A stretch of 64,000 nucleotides of DNA from Vibrio sp. J1-1 (GCF_021728395.1 NZ_JAKKCM010000004.1:1-64000); one strand, 5' to 3'. Counted from the stretch's first letter, positions 7,326-16,613 are shown. The notes: generated by a model from the letters alone, not told the origin. Made by a program: numbers and translations.

Positions 7326-8435
7326 TTAAGGTTCGACATAGCCCACTACTTCAAGACCAAAACCAGATAAAGCATGATATTTTTTGGCCGATGAAGACAA
7401 CAGATTCATCTTGATTACCCCCAAATCAGCCAGAATCTGAGACCCGACCCCGACTTGTCGAGTAGTATGCTCTTTCTTATTCAGCTTAACATCAATACCA
7501 TTATCTTGATCTTGATAGTGCTTTACACGTGCAATAGTCGATTCTGGGGAGTCCTGATGACCTAAGATGACCAGCACTCCACCTTCAGCGCCAATTTTCT
7601 CCATGGACTTGTTTAATGGCCAACTTTGCTTTCTTTCGCGAGACGAGAAAAGAACATCGTTAAACGTATCCTGCACGTGTACTCTGACGTTAGCTGGTTC
7701 ACTGTTCACCTCACCTTTACTCAATGCGTAATGCACTTGGTTGTCGACCGTATCTCGGTAAGTAGTCATAGAGAACTCACCGTATTTAGTCGGTAGTTGG
7801 CATTGAGCGATACGTTCAATGGTGGTTTCTGTCGAGTTACGATATTCAATCAAGTCGGCAATAGTCCCTAATTTTATGCCATGTTTATCAGCAAAGATTT
7901 CAAGCTCCGGACGTCGTGCCATCGTGCCGTCTTCATTTAAAATTTCAACGATTACCGAAGCGGGTTCAACACCTGCTAATTTCGCCAAGTCACAGCCTGC
8001 TTCAGTATGTCCCGCACGTACTAACACTCCACCTTCTTTCGCTGCAAGCGGGAATATATGTCCGGGCTGTACTAGGTCTACTGGCTTAGCATTTGATGCA
8101 ACTGCGGCTTGTACGGTTACCGCTCGATCTTCAGCAGAGATCCCCGTTGTCACTCCCTGAGCCGCTTCAATAGAAACGGTAAAGGCAGTTGCCCAAGGTT
8201 CAGTTGGGTTTGATACCATCGGGAATAAATTAAGTGACTCACAGCGCTGCTTAGTGAGCGTTAAACAAATCAAACCACGACCATGGGTGGCCATAAAGTT
8301 AATATCTTGAGCGGTTACGTGCTGCGCCGCCATCATAATATCGCCTTCGTTCTCACGATCTTCATCATCCATCAGGATGACCATTTTTCCTTGACGATAA
8401 TCTTCAATAATTTCTTCGATTGTACTAATTGGCAT
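7326..8435 (-). CDS. ribB: 3,4-dihydroxy-2-butanone-4-phosphate synthase fused to a degenerate GTP cyclohydrolase II domain
   Basis: A 369-residue RibBA-shaped protein. Residues ~1-200 form an intact DHBP synthase domain with [40 protein letters not shown] and the [11 protein letters not shown] block. This enzyme turns ribulose 5-phosphate into 3,4-dihydroxy-2-butanone 4-phosphate plus formate for riboflavin synthesis. The C-terminal RibA half has lost its zinc-site cysteines: the region matching HSECLTG...RCDCG reads HVQDTFN...SRERKQ. It should therefore not act as GTP cyclohydrolase II. Start 8435 (MPISTIEEI) matches RibBA proteins; a GTG at 8447 is possible. It is the last gene of a sugar-catabolic operon rather than of a riboflavin operon, and no FMN riboswitch is near. 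Confidence 0.88.
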   Translation of the reverse strand: MPISTIEEIIEDYRQGKMVILMDDEDRENEGDIMMAAQHVTAQDINFMATHGRGLICLTLTKQRCESLNLFPMVSNPTEPWATAFTVSIEAAQGVTTGISAEDRAVTVQAAVASNAKPVDLVQPGHIFPLAAKEGGVLVRAGHTEAGCDLAKLAGVEPASVIVEILNEDGTMARRPELEIFADKHGIKLGTIADLIEYRNSTETTIERIAQCQLPTKYGEFSMTTYRDTVDNQVHYALSKGEVNSEPANVRVHVQDTFNDVLFSSRERKQSWPLNKSMEKIGAEGGVLVILGHQDSPESTIARVKHYQDQDNGIDVKLNKKEHTTRQVGVGSQILADLGVIKMNLLSSSAKKYHALSGFGLEVVGYVEP

Positions 8436-8447
8436 ACTACAGCTCAC

Positions 8448-9296
8448 TTAGTTAGTTATTGTTTTGATGTAATCAATACTTTTGTTCAATACTGCCACAA
8501 TGTTTTCCATACTCTCAGGAGAGCGCCCGCGGATCGGAAAAGAGTCTTTGCGACGATACATTCGTAAAGGTTTTTCTATGCTGAAAGGAATTTGGCGTGA
8601 CGATAACGACTCCAGAATTGGCTGGTAGCTGATCACTCCTTCTCCAAGTGCTGGGAAAGTAAATTTGTTATCATGAACTTGAACGTCTTTCACGTGGAAG
8701 TGACGACAAAACGGCAGTGCCATTTGCGCTTCTTCGCTAGGGCTTAAATTCGGCACCAAAGAGACAGAATTACCTGGATCAAAGTTAAGCGCTAAGGCTG
8801 AATTGTCAACTTCAGACAGTATCCGTATTCCATCATGAACGCTGGCAAACGCATTGAAGTTATGATCTCCGCCATTTTCGATACAAATTACGCAATTTTT
8901 TTCCTTCGCGTATTCAGCTAACACTTGAAGGTTTTCCACAATGATATAGCGGTCTGCAATTGGACCTGTGCAAGTATTCAGATAAGTCACACCAAGCGCA
9001 TGAGCAAAGTCGATCCGCTGCTTGAAGTCTTTTATAGCGTTAGGTGCGGCTAAGTTCATAGTACAACCTAGCGCTTGGGTAGTGAGCAGCTCTTTTTCCA
9101 ACAAAGACAGGAGGTATTGAGCGTGAGTTTCAGAAAACATATCCTTGTCTAAGCTGCCAACGTAACCCTGATTAAATGCAAACTCTACTTGGTTCACCCC
9201 AACATTTTTAATCGTTTTTAATGATGTTTTTAGATCATGCCCATCAAATATTGCTGTATTGATGGCTAATCGCTCTAGTACATCCATAGTATCCAT
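8448..9296 (-). CDS. Sugar-phosphate isomerase/epimerase (xylose-isomerase-like TIM barrel)
   Basis: A 282-residue TIM-barrel protein of the AP-endonuclease-2 superfamily. Landmarks are VEFAFNQGYVG, TYLNTCTGP, VICIENGGDHNF with the metal-ligand Glu, ALNFDPGNS with Asp, FCRHFHVKDVQ with His, and PFSIEKPLR with Glu near the end. EryC and LerI, the tetrulose-phosphate epimerase/isomerase enzymes of erythritol catabolism, belong to this superfamily. With RpiB-like and TpiA-like genes in the same operon, such a role is the best inference. The start is either ATG 9296 or ATG 9287; AAGG is better spaced for 9287. It lies 3 bases after the AEC permease gene and 12-13 bases before ribB. Confidence 0.78.
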   Translation of the reverse strand: MDTMDVLERLAINTAIFDGHDLKTSLKTIKNVGVNQVEFAFNQGYVGSLDKDMFSETHAQYLLSLLEKELLTTQALGCTMNLAAPNAIKDFKQRIDFAHALGVTYLNTCTGPIADRYIIVENLQVLAEYAKEKNCVICIENGGDHNFNAFASVHDGIRILSEVDNSALALNFDPGNSVSLVPNLSPSEEAQMALPFCRHFHVKDVQVHDNKFTFPALGEGVISYQPILESLSSRQIPFSIEKPLRMYRRKDSFPIRGRSPESMENIVAVLNKSIDYIKTITN

Positions 9297-9299
9297 CCT

Positions 9300-10214
9300 T
9301 TATGCCACCCACTGCTGTAACAACAGTTCCCAGCCAAACAATGTGATTAGTGAGAAACCAGTGGTAAATAAGATCACACCCGCGGTTGCTTCTTTCGCTA
9401 CTTGATATCGCTCAGATAACAGATAGACATTCAACCCTGTTGGCAAACTGGCAAGCAACACCAACACTTGAGTTTCAATAACTGAAAGGCTGAACACATA
9501 CTGTGCGCATATCAAGACGAGCAACGGGAATAGTAAAATCTTAATTATTAGTAATAGTCCTAATTTTTCTTGTACCAGCGAACCGAACGAATAAAAGCTC
9601 AGGCTCGCCCCCAATATGAACAAAATAATCGGTATAGCGGCTGCACCAATCACGGACAACCCATCAATAAACATTACTGGTAATCCAACGCCCCACACAT
9701 TGAGCAACAGCCCAGAGACAATGCCCAACAAGATCGGATCCGTTGCGACCTTACGGTAGCTGTAAAAACCCTGCTCTCCAGAGCGAATCATTAAGATGTT
9801 GACCAATGGTAGTACAAGCAACAAATTCGTCACTATGATGCCCATTAACACCAATGTCGCTTTAGCCCCGTACAATGCAAGTACCAATGGCCCTCCTACC
9901 CCAACAGCATTAGGGTACAAAGCAGAGATCGCCTTAATATTGGACGAGGCGAGAGAATCGCTCCTCTGGCTCACCAACCAGGCTCTTACCCCTAAGAACA
10001 GGCCAGTGAAGCACAAGATGTAAGTCGCGAACACTGAGAAAGAAGGCAGGTTTTCAAGATCCGACCGATATACCGATGAAAAAAATAAACACGGAGCAAG
10101 GTAACCAAAAGCGAAACGCCTGACCGAATCAACCCTAGTTTGAGAAATCGCTGAAAAAAGCTTGGCACACCCAAGACCAAGCAAAATCCAGCTCATCAAC
10201 TTAATTTGCTCCAT
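9300..10214 (-). CDS. AEC-family (auxin-efflux-carrier-type) permease
   Basis: A 304-residue inner-membrane protein with about ten hydrophobic segments in the AEC arrangement (two five-helix halves). The segment around residues 100-115 (ALYPNAVGVGGPLVLALYG) and the final LPTGLNVYLLSERYQVAKEATAGVILFTTGFSLIT are typical. Family members move organic acids such as malate or malonate in bacteria. Its place inside the operon, between tpiA-like and epimerase genes, suggests import of an alternative substrate or export of an acid end product or inhibitor. The direction of transport cannot be told from sequence. Confidence 0.82.
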   Translation of the reverse strand: MEQIKLMSWILLGLGCAKLFSAISQTRVDSVRRFAFGYLAPCLFFSSVYRSDLENLPSFSVFATYILCFTGLFLGVRAWLVSQRSDSLASSNIKAISALYPNAVGVGGPLVLALYGAKATLVLMGIIVTNLLLVLPLVNILMIRSGEQGFYSYRKVATDPILLGIVSGLLLNVWGVGLPVMFIDGLSVIGAAAIPIILFILGASLSFYSFGSLVQEKLGLLLIIKILLFPLLVLICAQYVFSLSVIETQVLVLLASLPTGLNVYLLSERYQVAKEATAGVILFTTGFSLITLFGWELLLQQWVA

Positions 10215-10222
10215 ATAACATC

Positions 10223-10996
10223 CTAATTACAACAACGCTGAGCAATACTCAGAAGCTCCGAGTAGCCCTCGGCTTCCCATGCGGTTCGTCCAACAAATAC
10301 CCCATCAATATCTATTTGTTCAATCAAGCCTCCGGCATTGGACAAATTCACGCTACCGCCATATAAAATAGTCATGTCGTTAGCGATTTCTGCCCCATAC
10401 TGTTCTCTGAGAGCAGTACGTATCGCTTTGTGAATCAGTTGAGCTTCGTCATTCGTTGCTGGCGTGCCATTCTCACCAATCGCCCATACTGGCTCGTACG
10501 CGACCAGGACGCTGGTTAACAAGTCACTTGGCACGTTATACAGCGCGATCTTTACCTGTCGAATCACAGATTCGGCCGACACGCCCCACTGCTTTTCTTG
10601 TGCGGTATCGCCCACACACACGAGTGGTGTTAAGCCATGCCGTAATGCAGTCTGCACCTTGAGGTTGACCGTTTCATCTGTTTCACCAAACATAGCTCGG
10701 CGCTCAGAGTGACCAATTTCAACGATGCTTGCGCCGCAATCTTTAGCCATCAAGGGAGAGACTTCTCCGGTATAAGCCCCTTCATCTTGCCAGCAGATAT
10801 TTTGCACACCGATACGAATAGGCTGCTCAGTCAATTGATCCGCTACCACTTTCACATAAGGGAAAGCAGGAATAACAAACGGTTGGATGCGTTCCGAACA
10901 CTGTTGCAACGCCGGCAAGACAGCAGAAACCCATGCTTCTGCTGCGTGCGCGTTTTTATTCATCTTCCAGCTAGTACCGACCCATATTTTTTTCAC
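10223..10996 (-). CDS. Triose-phosphate-isomerase-like protein
   Basis: A 257-residue TIM-family enzyme. GTSWKMNKN has the substrate-binding Asn and Lys, EIGHSERR carries the electrophile His, YEPVWAIGENGTPA contains the catalytic Glu and start of the loop, and LYGGSVN binds phosphate. All catalytic residues appear present. In the erythritol operon of Brucella a TpiA paralogue (EryH) isomerises tetrulose phosphates, and the operon context here suggests the same type of role rather than glycolysis. It starts with GTG, overlapping the dhaL stop (GTGA), so translation is coupled. It could also process triose phosphates made by this pathway. Confidence 0.88.
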   Translation of the reverse strand: MKKIWVGTSWKMNKNAHAAEAWVSAVLPALQQCSERIQPFVIPAFPYVKVVADQLTEQPIRIGVQNICWQDEGAYTGEVSPLMAKDCGASIVEIGHSERRAMFGETDETVNLKVQTALRHGLTPLVCVGDTAQEKQWGVSAESVIRQVKIALYNVPSDLLTSVLVAYEPVWAIGENGTPATNDEAQLIHKAIRTALREQYGAEIANDMTILYGGSVNLSNAGGLIEQIDIDGVFVGRTAWEAEGYSELLSIAQRCCN

Positions 10997-11625
10997 GCGG
11001 TTACCTGCTCTATCACATATTCATTCATGTACTGGAGGATAAACGCCATCGACATAGCACCTGGATCTGGATGACCAAGGGAACGCTCTCCTAAAGTCTT
11101 TGCTTTACCTGTGGTTGCAATCATGTCTTTAGTCGCTTCAACACCTTGCGCTGCGGCTTGAGCAATAGCAGGCAATGAATCAGACAATTGACCAGAGAGC
11201 TGATCCGACTTTTCAACGGCTGCAACTAGCGCATCGATCATCGTTTTGTCACCAGGTTTCGCACCACCTCGGTCATAAACACCTTGCAGGCCACCTGCAA
11301 GGAAAGTGGACAATATAGGCGTATCAAGTACAGTCGCGCCTTTAATAGATTTTGCTCCAGAACGAAACAAAGTGCCAAAAATCGCGCCAGATGCTCCACC
11401 CATGGTCGCCATCATGGTCGAGCCGATTTTCAATAACAGTTTACTGACATCTTCTGGTTGGTAATCACTCTCTAATAGCTCGCTTACCGCTTTAAAGCCA
11501 CGCTCAATCCCGATACCATGATCGCCATCGCCAATGGCTTGATCGTACTTAGTTAATACTGGCTCACTTTCAACCATTTTTTGAGCAACATAAGCCATCA
11601 TGTTTTTCGCAGTTAATGCATCCAT
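10993..11625 (-). CDS. dhaL: Dihydroxyacetone-kinase-type ADP-binding subunit DhaL
   Basis: A 210-residue DhaL-domain protein with AIGDGDHGIGIERGFKAV (residues ~26-43), whose aspartates bind Mg-nucleotide in the family. It also has the helical-barrel motif TMATMGGASGAIFGTLF at ~68-84, DRGGAKPGDKTMIDAL and a final GERSLGHPDPGAMS. It pairs with the DhaK subunit encoded 2 bases upstream. No PTS component DhaM is present, so whether it uses ATP directly or phosphoryl-DhaM made elsewhere cannot be told. In mycobacterial tetritol pathways DhaK/L-type kinases phosphorylate erythrulose, which fits the neighbours. The ATG has a nearby AGGAAAT upstream. Confidence 0.9.
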   Translation of the reverse strand: MDALTAKNMMAYVAQKMVESEPVLTKYDQAIGDGDHGIGIERGFKAVSELLESDYQPEDVSKLLLKIGSTMMATMGGASGAIFGTLFRSGAKSIKGATVLDTPILSTFLAGGLQGVYDRGGAKPGDKTMIDALVAAVEKSDQLSGQLSDSLPAIAQAAAQGVEATKDMIATTGKAKTLGERSLGHPDPGAMSMAFILQYMNEYVIEQVTA

Positions 11626-11627
11626 CT

Positions 11628-12629
11628 TTATTTCCTCAACGCAAATGATTCACAAGGTAAGTCAAACAGTTCTTTCAGCTCATCGTCGAGCTTCATTAGA
11701 GTAATAGAGTAACCAGACATCTCTTGAGATGTGCAGTAATTACCAATCAGAGTGTCATGAACTTTGATTCCACGTTCAGCTAACTTTGCGTGTGCCTGGC
11801 GGTTAGCGATCAATAATTCCATGTATGTCGATGCACCTAGGTTATTTACCAATAAGCAGACCTCATCGCCAGATTGGTATGGTAAATCATCACAAAGTTG
11901 ATCAATTAGACGGTCTACGACTTCATCCGCAGAAGTCATTTTTTCACGAGATACACCTGGCTCACCGTGTAAACCCATGCCGATTTCCAGCTCATCGTTT
12001 GGTAACTCAAAATTGAATGTATTGGTTTGTGGTACCGAGCCAGCCGAAAGCGCGACACCTATGGAGCGTGTGTTATCGCGAGCTCGTTCTGTTACTGCCA
12101 CAATTTGTTCGAAGTCGTCAAAGAGCTGCGAAGCCGCACCCGCAATTTTTAAAACGTATAAATCACCAGCGGTACCTCTACGCTCTTGAATTTTTTCGAG
12201 AGGGGCGGAGGCGATGTCATCCCAGACTCGTATAGTGTGTGTTTTGATATCATCGTCATCAGCAAGCTCAGCAGCAATATCAAAATTCATATTATCCCCA
12301 GCATAGTTGCCGTAGATATAGATAACACCTTTGTCATTGTTGACTGCTTCTGTAGTTTGCAAAATCACATTTGGTGCTGGAGCTGCAAATATGTCGCCTA
12401 GCACTGCTGCATCAGCTAACCCTTTACCTACGTAGCCTGCAAACAGAGGTTCATGACCAGCGCCACCGCCAGTAACAATAGCAACTTTGTCAGTTGGGAA
12501 GTCTGTTCGCATTGCAGCGGTAATACCTGGTAAGCCTTCCAATTTGCCGTTCATCGCTGACAGCAAACCTTCGAATTGTTCTTTCGCCACATTCATAGGG
12601 TCGTTAATTAGTTTCTTCGGTTTTCTCAT
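11628..12629 (-). CDS. dhaK: Dihydroxyacetone/erythrulose kinase subunit DhaK
   Basis: A 333-residue DhaK-domain protein. The first motifs are KLINDPMNVAKEQFEGL, the glycine-rich VTGGGAGHEPLFAGYVG (~50-66) and GNYAGDNMNFDIA. Further on, GMGLHGEPGVS (near residue 213) carries the histidine that forms the covalent hemiaminal with the keto substrate. The start was set at ATG 12629 (MRKPKKLIND), with GGGG six bases upstream. Frames to 12635 or a GTG at 12641 are possible. This subunit selects the substrate: a C3 or C4 ketose. It sits 16 bases after the pdxA-like gene. Given the isomerase set in the operon, erythrulose is a reasonable guess. Confidence 0.88.
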   Translation of the reverse strand: MRKPKKLINDPMNVAKEQFEGLLSAMNGKLEGLPGITAAMRTDFPTDKVAIVTGGGAGHEPLFAGYVGKGLADAAVLGDIFAAPAPNVILQTTEAVNNDKGVIYIYGNYAGDNMNFDIAAELADDDDIKTHTIRVWDDIASAPLEKIQERRGTAGDLYVLKIAGAASQLFDDFEQIVAVTERARDNTRSIGVALSAGSVPQTNTFNFELPNDELEIGMGLHGEPGVSREKMTSADEVVDRLIDQLCDDLPYQSGDEVCLLVNNLGASTYMELLIANRQAHAKLAERGIKVHDTLIGNYCTSQEMSGYSITLMKLDDELKELFDLPCESFALRK

Positions 12630-12645
12630 TGTCATCCCCACTGAA

Positions 12646-13656
12646 TTACTGATTGTTAAATTGGTAGCTCGAAGCCATACGTACCGTTAACTTCAGTGCG
12701 TTTTCCATAGCAGGTGTTGAAGCCACATTCTTACCGTAAATATCAAAAGCACTGCCATGGTTTGCGGTTGCAATCGGAATTGGAATTCCGCCTTGAACTG
12801 TTACACCGCGGTCAAAGCCCATCATTTTTAACGCTGTAGCACCTTGGTCGTGATACATAGATACAATCGAGTTCATGTTTTCCTTTTGAACTACCCACAT
12901 CGTCGTATCACCAGGATATGGACCAAACGCCTCAATACCTTTCTCTTTCGCTTTTTCAATCGCAGGCCTAATGACCGTAATTTCTTCATCGCCAAACAAG
13001 CCATTCTCTCCACCGTGTGGGTTCAGGGCCTGAACCGCGATACGAGGTTGTTCGAAGCCAGCTGATTTCAATGTATTATTCATCAGTTCAATCGTTTCTA
13101 GGACCGTATCAACGCTTAAATTATCCACCACATTTTTAAACGGAATGTGAGAAGTCACACGACCAGCCCAGATATCATCAACCACATTTACTTCACAGCC
13201 AAAGCCATGGAATCCGGTTAATTCAGCGAACCATGAAAGTTCGTCACGGTGAGCCAGTCCTGCCATGCTCATGGCTTGTTTGTTGAGAGGAGCGAAACAG
13301 ATACCGTGTGTTTTATGAGATAACGTAAGATCAACCGCAATTTTCAAAGTTTCAAGAACATACGTTCCACCTTGTGGTGTCGCTTTGCCATATTCAATTT
13401 CATCAGCATGAGAGCTAGCAAAGCGCAGCAATACCGGTTTTCCTGGTTGGAAATTAGCTTGTTCAAAGTTATCTACGGAATCGTAGTCAAATGAAACACG
13501 AGCGATATCCATGCCTTTGCGCAATTCATACTCGTCAGCAATGACCAGGATATTTGCCTGTTGACGGTTTGCTTCATCGGCCAGTACTTTTACGGCTACT
13601 TCAGGACCGATACCTGAAGGGTCGCCAAGAACTAGTGCAATAGTAGGTTTAGTCAT
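12646..13656 (-). CDS. PdxA-family oxidative decarboxylase (PdxA2-like)
   Basis: A 336-residue member of the PdxA family, NAD-dependent dehydrogenase/decarboxylases acting on 4-phospho-hydroxyacids. It has LGDPSGIGPEVAVK at the N terminus, the metal-binding histidine regions SHIPFKNV, LNPHGGENGLFGDEE and MYHDQGATALKMMGF, and the C-terminal ATANHGSAFDI. The gene context lies outside vitamin B6 synthesis, so it is more likely a PdxA2-type enzyme; these oxidise 4-phospho-threonate or 4-phospho-erythronate to dihydroxyacetone phosphate and CO2. No DUF1537 kinase, the usual partner, is nearby, so the phosphorylated substrate would have to come from DhaKL or elsewhere. Confidence 0.85.
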   Translation of the reverse strand: MTKPTIALVLGDPSGIGPEVAVKVLADEANRQQANILVIADEYELRKGMDIARVSFDYDSVDNFEQANFQPGKPVLLRFASSHADEIEYGKATPQGGTYVLETLKIAVDLTLSHKTHGICFAPLNKQAMSMAGLAHRDELSWFAELTGFHGFGCEVNVVDDIWAGRVTSHIPFKNVVDNLSVDTVLETIELMNNTLKSAGFEQPRIAVQALNPHGGENGLFGDEEITVIRPAIEKAKEKGIEAFGPYPGDTTMWVVQKENMNSIVSMYHDQGATALKMMGFDRGVTVQGGIPIPIATANHGSAFDIYGKNVASTPAMENALKLTVRMASSYQFNNQ

Positions 13657-13673
13657 TTTTCAAATCCTTGAAG

Positions 13674-14957
13674 TTATTTATACATATAGTCGACAAAGCC
13701 AACAGAAAGTGCTGGTACGTATGTAGCAAGCATTAACACGGCAAACAGCACGCCAATAAACAGTATGTTCACTTTTGTTACTTGCCATATGTCACGCTTC
13801 GCTATTGAACACGCGGTTATCAACACACTTGCAACTGGTGGAGTTTGCTGACCAATCGAAATGTTCAGCGCAAGCATGATACCGAAGTGGATTGGGTCGA
13901 TACCAAGCTCATGAATCAGTGGCAGAACAATAGGAACAGTGAGGATGATGGCTGCCGCGCCGTGTAAAAACACACCGACAACGAGAAGCATGAGGTTCAG
14001 CATCATAAGAACAACGTACTTATTCTCTGAAATGCTGAGAATTCCTGCCGCCATCGATTGTGGAACTTCTTGCTCTGTTAGGAATAAGCCTAGAACAGCT
14101 GAAGTCGCGACCAGTAACATCACGACAGAAGTACCAGTCACCCCTTCCATCATCGCTTTGTAGAACATCTTGAGATTCATTTCTTTATAAATGAACACGC
14201 TGATGATGATCGCCAGCAATACAGCGATGCCCGCCGCTTCGGTCGCTGTCATAAAGCCAGAGAGAATGCCGCCTAAAATCGCGAAAGGGAGTGTGAGCGC
14301 CCAGAATGCATCCTTAAATGCCACCCAAAGTTTTCTTAAACTGAAAGACTCTTCGCGTGGAAGGTTGTATTTCACGGCGTAGTAGTAGCACACAGCGAAC
14401 ATACCCGCCGCTCCAAGCAAACCAGAAATAATACCGGCAACGAACAGCTGAGAAATAGATACATCTGCCATTGCGCCATAGATGATCATTGGCAGTGATG
14501 GTGGAATAATGACTGCAAGTGAAGCCGAAGAAGACGTTACCGCCGCAGAAAAACTACCGGAATAACCGCGTTTTTTCATTGCTGGAATCAGAATCGAACC
14601 AAGTGCTGCGACATCAGCAACCGCAGAACCAGAAATCTCAGCAAAGATCATGGATACACCCACGTTTACCATCGAAAGGCCACCACGCACAAAACCCACA
14701 ATCGCGTTTACGAAGTTAATCAGACGAAGTGAAATACCACCAGTATTCATCAATGCCCCGGCAAAAACGAACAATGGAATTGAAAGCAAGGTAAACTTAG
14801 AGCCACCTTCAAACATCGCTAACGCTGCGTTATAGATAGCATCAACACCTGAAGTTGCAACCATACCTACCAATGCAACAGCACCGATTGCTATTCCAAT
14901 AGGCACATTGATCATCACTAAGCCAATTAAACAAACTAGTACGATTAGCGCACTCAT
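13674..14957 (-). CDS. TRAP transporter large permease (DctM-type)
   Basis: A 427-residue protein with about twelve transmembrane segments and the DctM features LLSIPLFVFAGALMNTGG (~55-72), GGLSMVNVG, FAEISGSAVADVAALGS (~104-120) and SIGQQTPPVAS near the C terminus. It forms the sodium-driven membrane channel of a tripartite TRAP importer with the DctQ protein encoded just upstream (4-base overlap) and the DctP binding protein. TRAP systems often import sugar acids and polyols, which suits the catabolic operon. Confidence 0.93.
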   Translation of the reverse strand: MSALIVLVCLIGLVMINVPIGIAIGAVALVGMVATSGVDAIYNAALAMFEGGSKFTLLSIPLFVFAGALMNTGGISLRLINFVNAIVGFVRGGLSMVNVGVSMIFAEISGSAVADVAALGSILIPAMKKRGYSGSFSAAVTSSSASLAVIIPPSLPMIIYGAMADVSISQLFVAGIISGLLGAAGMFAVCYYYAVKYNLPREESFSLRKLWVAFKDAFWALTLPFAILGGILSGFMTATEAAGIAVLLAIIISVFIYKEMNLKMFYKAMMEGVTGTSVVMLLVATSAVLGLFLTEQEVPQSMAAGILSISENKYVVLMMLNLMLLVVGVFLHGAAAIILTVPIVLPLIHELGIDPIHFGIMLALNISIGQQTPPVASVLITACSIAKRDIWQVTKVNILFIGVLFAVLMLATYVPALSVGFVDYMYK

Positions 14958-15526
14958 TTTACTGCCTCCATGACTTCAGCCATATCTTTCTTTGCATCTT
15001 TGATGGCTTCCCTGATTTCTTCGCTTTCCTGACTTGAACCCAGACGTACCCAAGCCCACGCTTTAGGGAAAGAACACAATTGGGCCATAACAAATAACAC
15101 CGCACCAACCGGCAAAGCAGATTGTGCAAAAGCTAAGGGGATAAAATCTAAGCTGGTTAGTGTCTCGTCGCCGAATATTTGCAAAATGTAATAACTGGCC
15201 CAAGCAATTACGATAAAGAAAGTTATTACGATAAATTCACTTAGTAAGAAAATTGCCTTCCGAATTCCAAGTGGCATGCTTGCAACGAGCCCACCAAACC
15301 CCATATGAGATCGTTTCAGCGCGCAAAGAGCTGAGCCATAAAAGGTTAGCCAAGCTAAAAGAATCGCCGACACTTCATCGTACCAATAGAGAGATGCGCC
15401 GCCGAATCGAGAGAAGACAGCAACAATGATAATGGTGCTTAGCGCAAGAAGTATCGTCATCGAAATCACGATAAGCACTTTTTCTAAAATATTTGAAAAT
15501 GTATTTAAGCTCGCCCAAAAAGACAT
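14954..15526 (-). CDS. TRAP transporter small permease (DctQ-type)
   Basis: A 190-residue membrane protein with four hydrophobic segments and the DctQ-type region SLYWYDEVSAILLAWLTFYGS (~45-65), followed by ALKRSHMGFGGL. The C-terminal tail is cytoplasmic and charged (ESEEIREAIKDAKKDM). Its stop overlaps the start of the large permease, so the two are translated together. It lies 65 bases after the binding-protein gene. Confidence 0.92.
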   Translation of the reverse strand: MSFWASLNTFSNILEKVLIVISMTILLALSTIIIVAVFSRFGGASLYWYDEVSAILLAWLTFYGSALCALKRSHMGFGGLVASMPLGIRKAIFLLSEFIVITFFIVIAWASYYILQIFGDETLTSLDFIPLAFAQSALPVGAVLFVMAQLCSFPKAWAWVRLGSSQESEEIREAIKDAKKDMAEVMEAVK

Positions 15527-15590
15527 AGTAAGCCCTCAAACCAGTGACAACGAGACTGTGCCATCTAGGCACAGTCCATAGAGATTAATA

Positions 15591-16574
15591 TTAGTTACTC
15601 ACTGCCATGGCTTTGTCTAACATCACCTTTCCGTTGTTTACGTTTTTCACGAAATCATCGTAGATAGGCTGACTTGCGTTAACAAACGATTCACGGTTCG
15701 CGACGTTCAGTTTCATACCGCCTGCCACTAATTTATCTTTTAGTTCAGACTCTAGCTTTGCCGCTTGTTCATAGCCCCACTGCTGCGCATGCTTGGCAGA
15801 GCTTTCCAAAACCTTTTGTACTTCGCTTGGGAACTTACCATAGTGACTCGCGCCAGCAGTCAAGTAAGCCGGGGTATATACGTGGTTAGTTACGCTCAGG
15901 TAGCCTTGAACTTCATGCAGTTTAGCTGCGTAAATGTTGGTGTAGGGGTTTTCTTGCCCATCAATGACTCCGGTTTGCAGGCCGATGAATACTTCACTGA
16001 AGCTCATAGGTGTAGGATTCGCGCCCCAGTTTTTGAACATCTTGACGCGCCAAGAGCTATTCGGAGTACGCAGTTTCAAACCTTCCAGATCTTCTGGTTT
16101 ATTAATTGGGCGTTTAGCATTGGTAATATTGCGGAATCCATTCTCCCAAAAACCAATAACCTTATAACCTTTCTTTTCAGCAGCGGGAGCAATATAAGGC
16201 CAGAACACCTCTTGCTCGATTTTTGAAACGTGATCACGGTCTGATACTAGGAACGGCAGTTCAAACAGTGCCATTTCGTCGACGTGCGTTGGCAAAGTAG
16301 AGGTGAGTAGAGCAAGGTCAACCGTACCCAGCTTCAGTTTCTGTTGAACATCTTTGTCTTTACCTAGTTGAGCAGCACCAAAAAACTTTAAGTTGTAGTC
16401 AATGCCTTGCTTCTTAAATTCTTCGTTTGCAACTTCAGTAAAATATTCTGTCGTGTTGTACTGTAAAGAGCCGACTTGTGCACTGGTTGCCACTTTGAGA
16501 TCTTTAGCAAGTGCGTTAGTTGATAGTAGGGTTGTGATTGCAATAGCAGTAAGCGTTAGTTTGTTATTTTTCAT
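15591..16574 (-). CDS. TRAP transporter periplasmic substrate-binding protein (DctP-type)
   Basis: A 327-residue exported protein with a signal peptide at residues 1-24, cleaved after STNALA. The DctP core includes LFELPFLVSDRDHV, GYKVIGFWENGFRNITNAKRPI, LRTPNSSWRVKMFKNWGANPTPMSFSEVFIGLQTGVIDGQENP. The Arg in LRTP is the usual carboxylate-binding arginine of DctP proteins, which hints at an acid ligand. The start is ATG 16574; a GTG four codons earlier has a poorer leader. The gene follows rpiB. Its ligand would define the substrate of the whole operon. Confidence 0.92.
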   Translation of the reverse strand: MKNNKLTLTAIAITTLLSTNALAKDLKVATSAQVGSLQYNTTEYFTEVANEEFKKQGIDYNLKFFGAAQLGKDKDVQQKLKLGTVDLALLTSTLPTHVDEMALFELPFLVSDRDHVSKIEQEVFWPYIAPAAEKKGYKVIGFWENGFRNITNAKRPINKPEDLEGLKLRTPNSSWRVKMFKNWGANPTPMSFSEVFIGLQTGVIDGQENPYTNIYAAKLHEVQGYLSVTNHVYTPAYLTAGASHYGKFPSEVQKVLESSAKHAQQWGYEQAAKLESELKDKLVAGGMKLNVANRESFVNASQPIYDDFVKNVNNGKVMLDKAMAVSN

Positions 16575-16613
16575 TTTGATTTCCACGTTCGTCCATTAAA
16601 CATTGAATTTAGA

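Noticed and set aside
7326-8435. Active bifunctional RibBA
   Set aside because: The zinc-binding cysteines of the GTP cyclohydrolase II half are replaced, so only the DHBP synthase activity is claimed.
12646-13656. Vitamin B6 gene pdxA
   Set aside because: The context is a sugar catabolic operon, and pdxJ or ksgA/surA neighbours are absent. A PdxA2-type role fits better.
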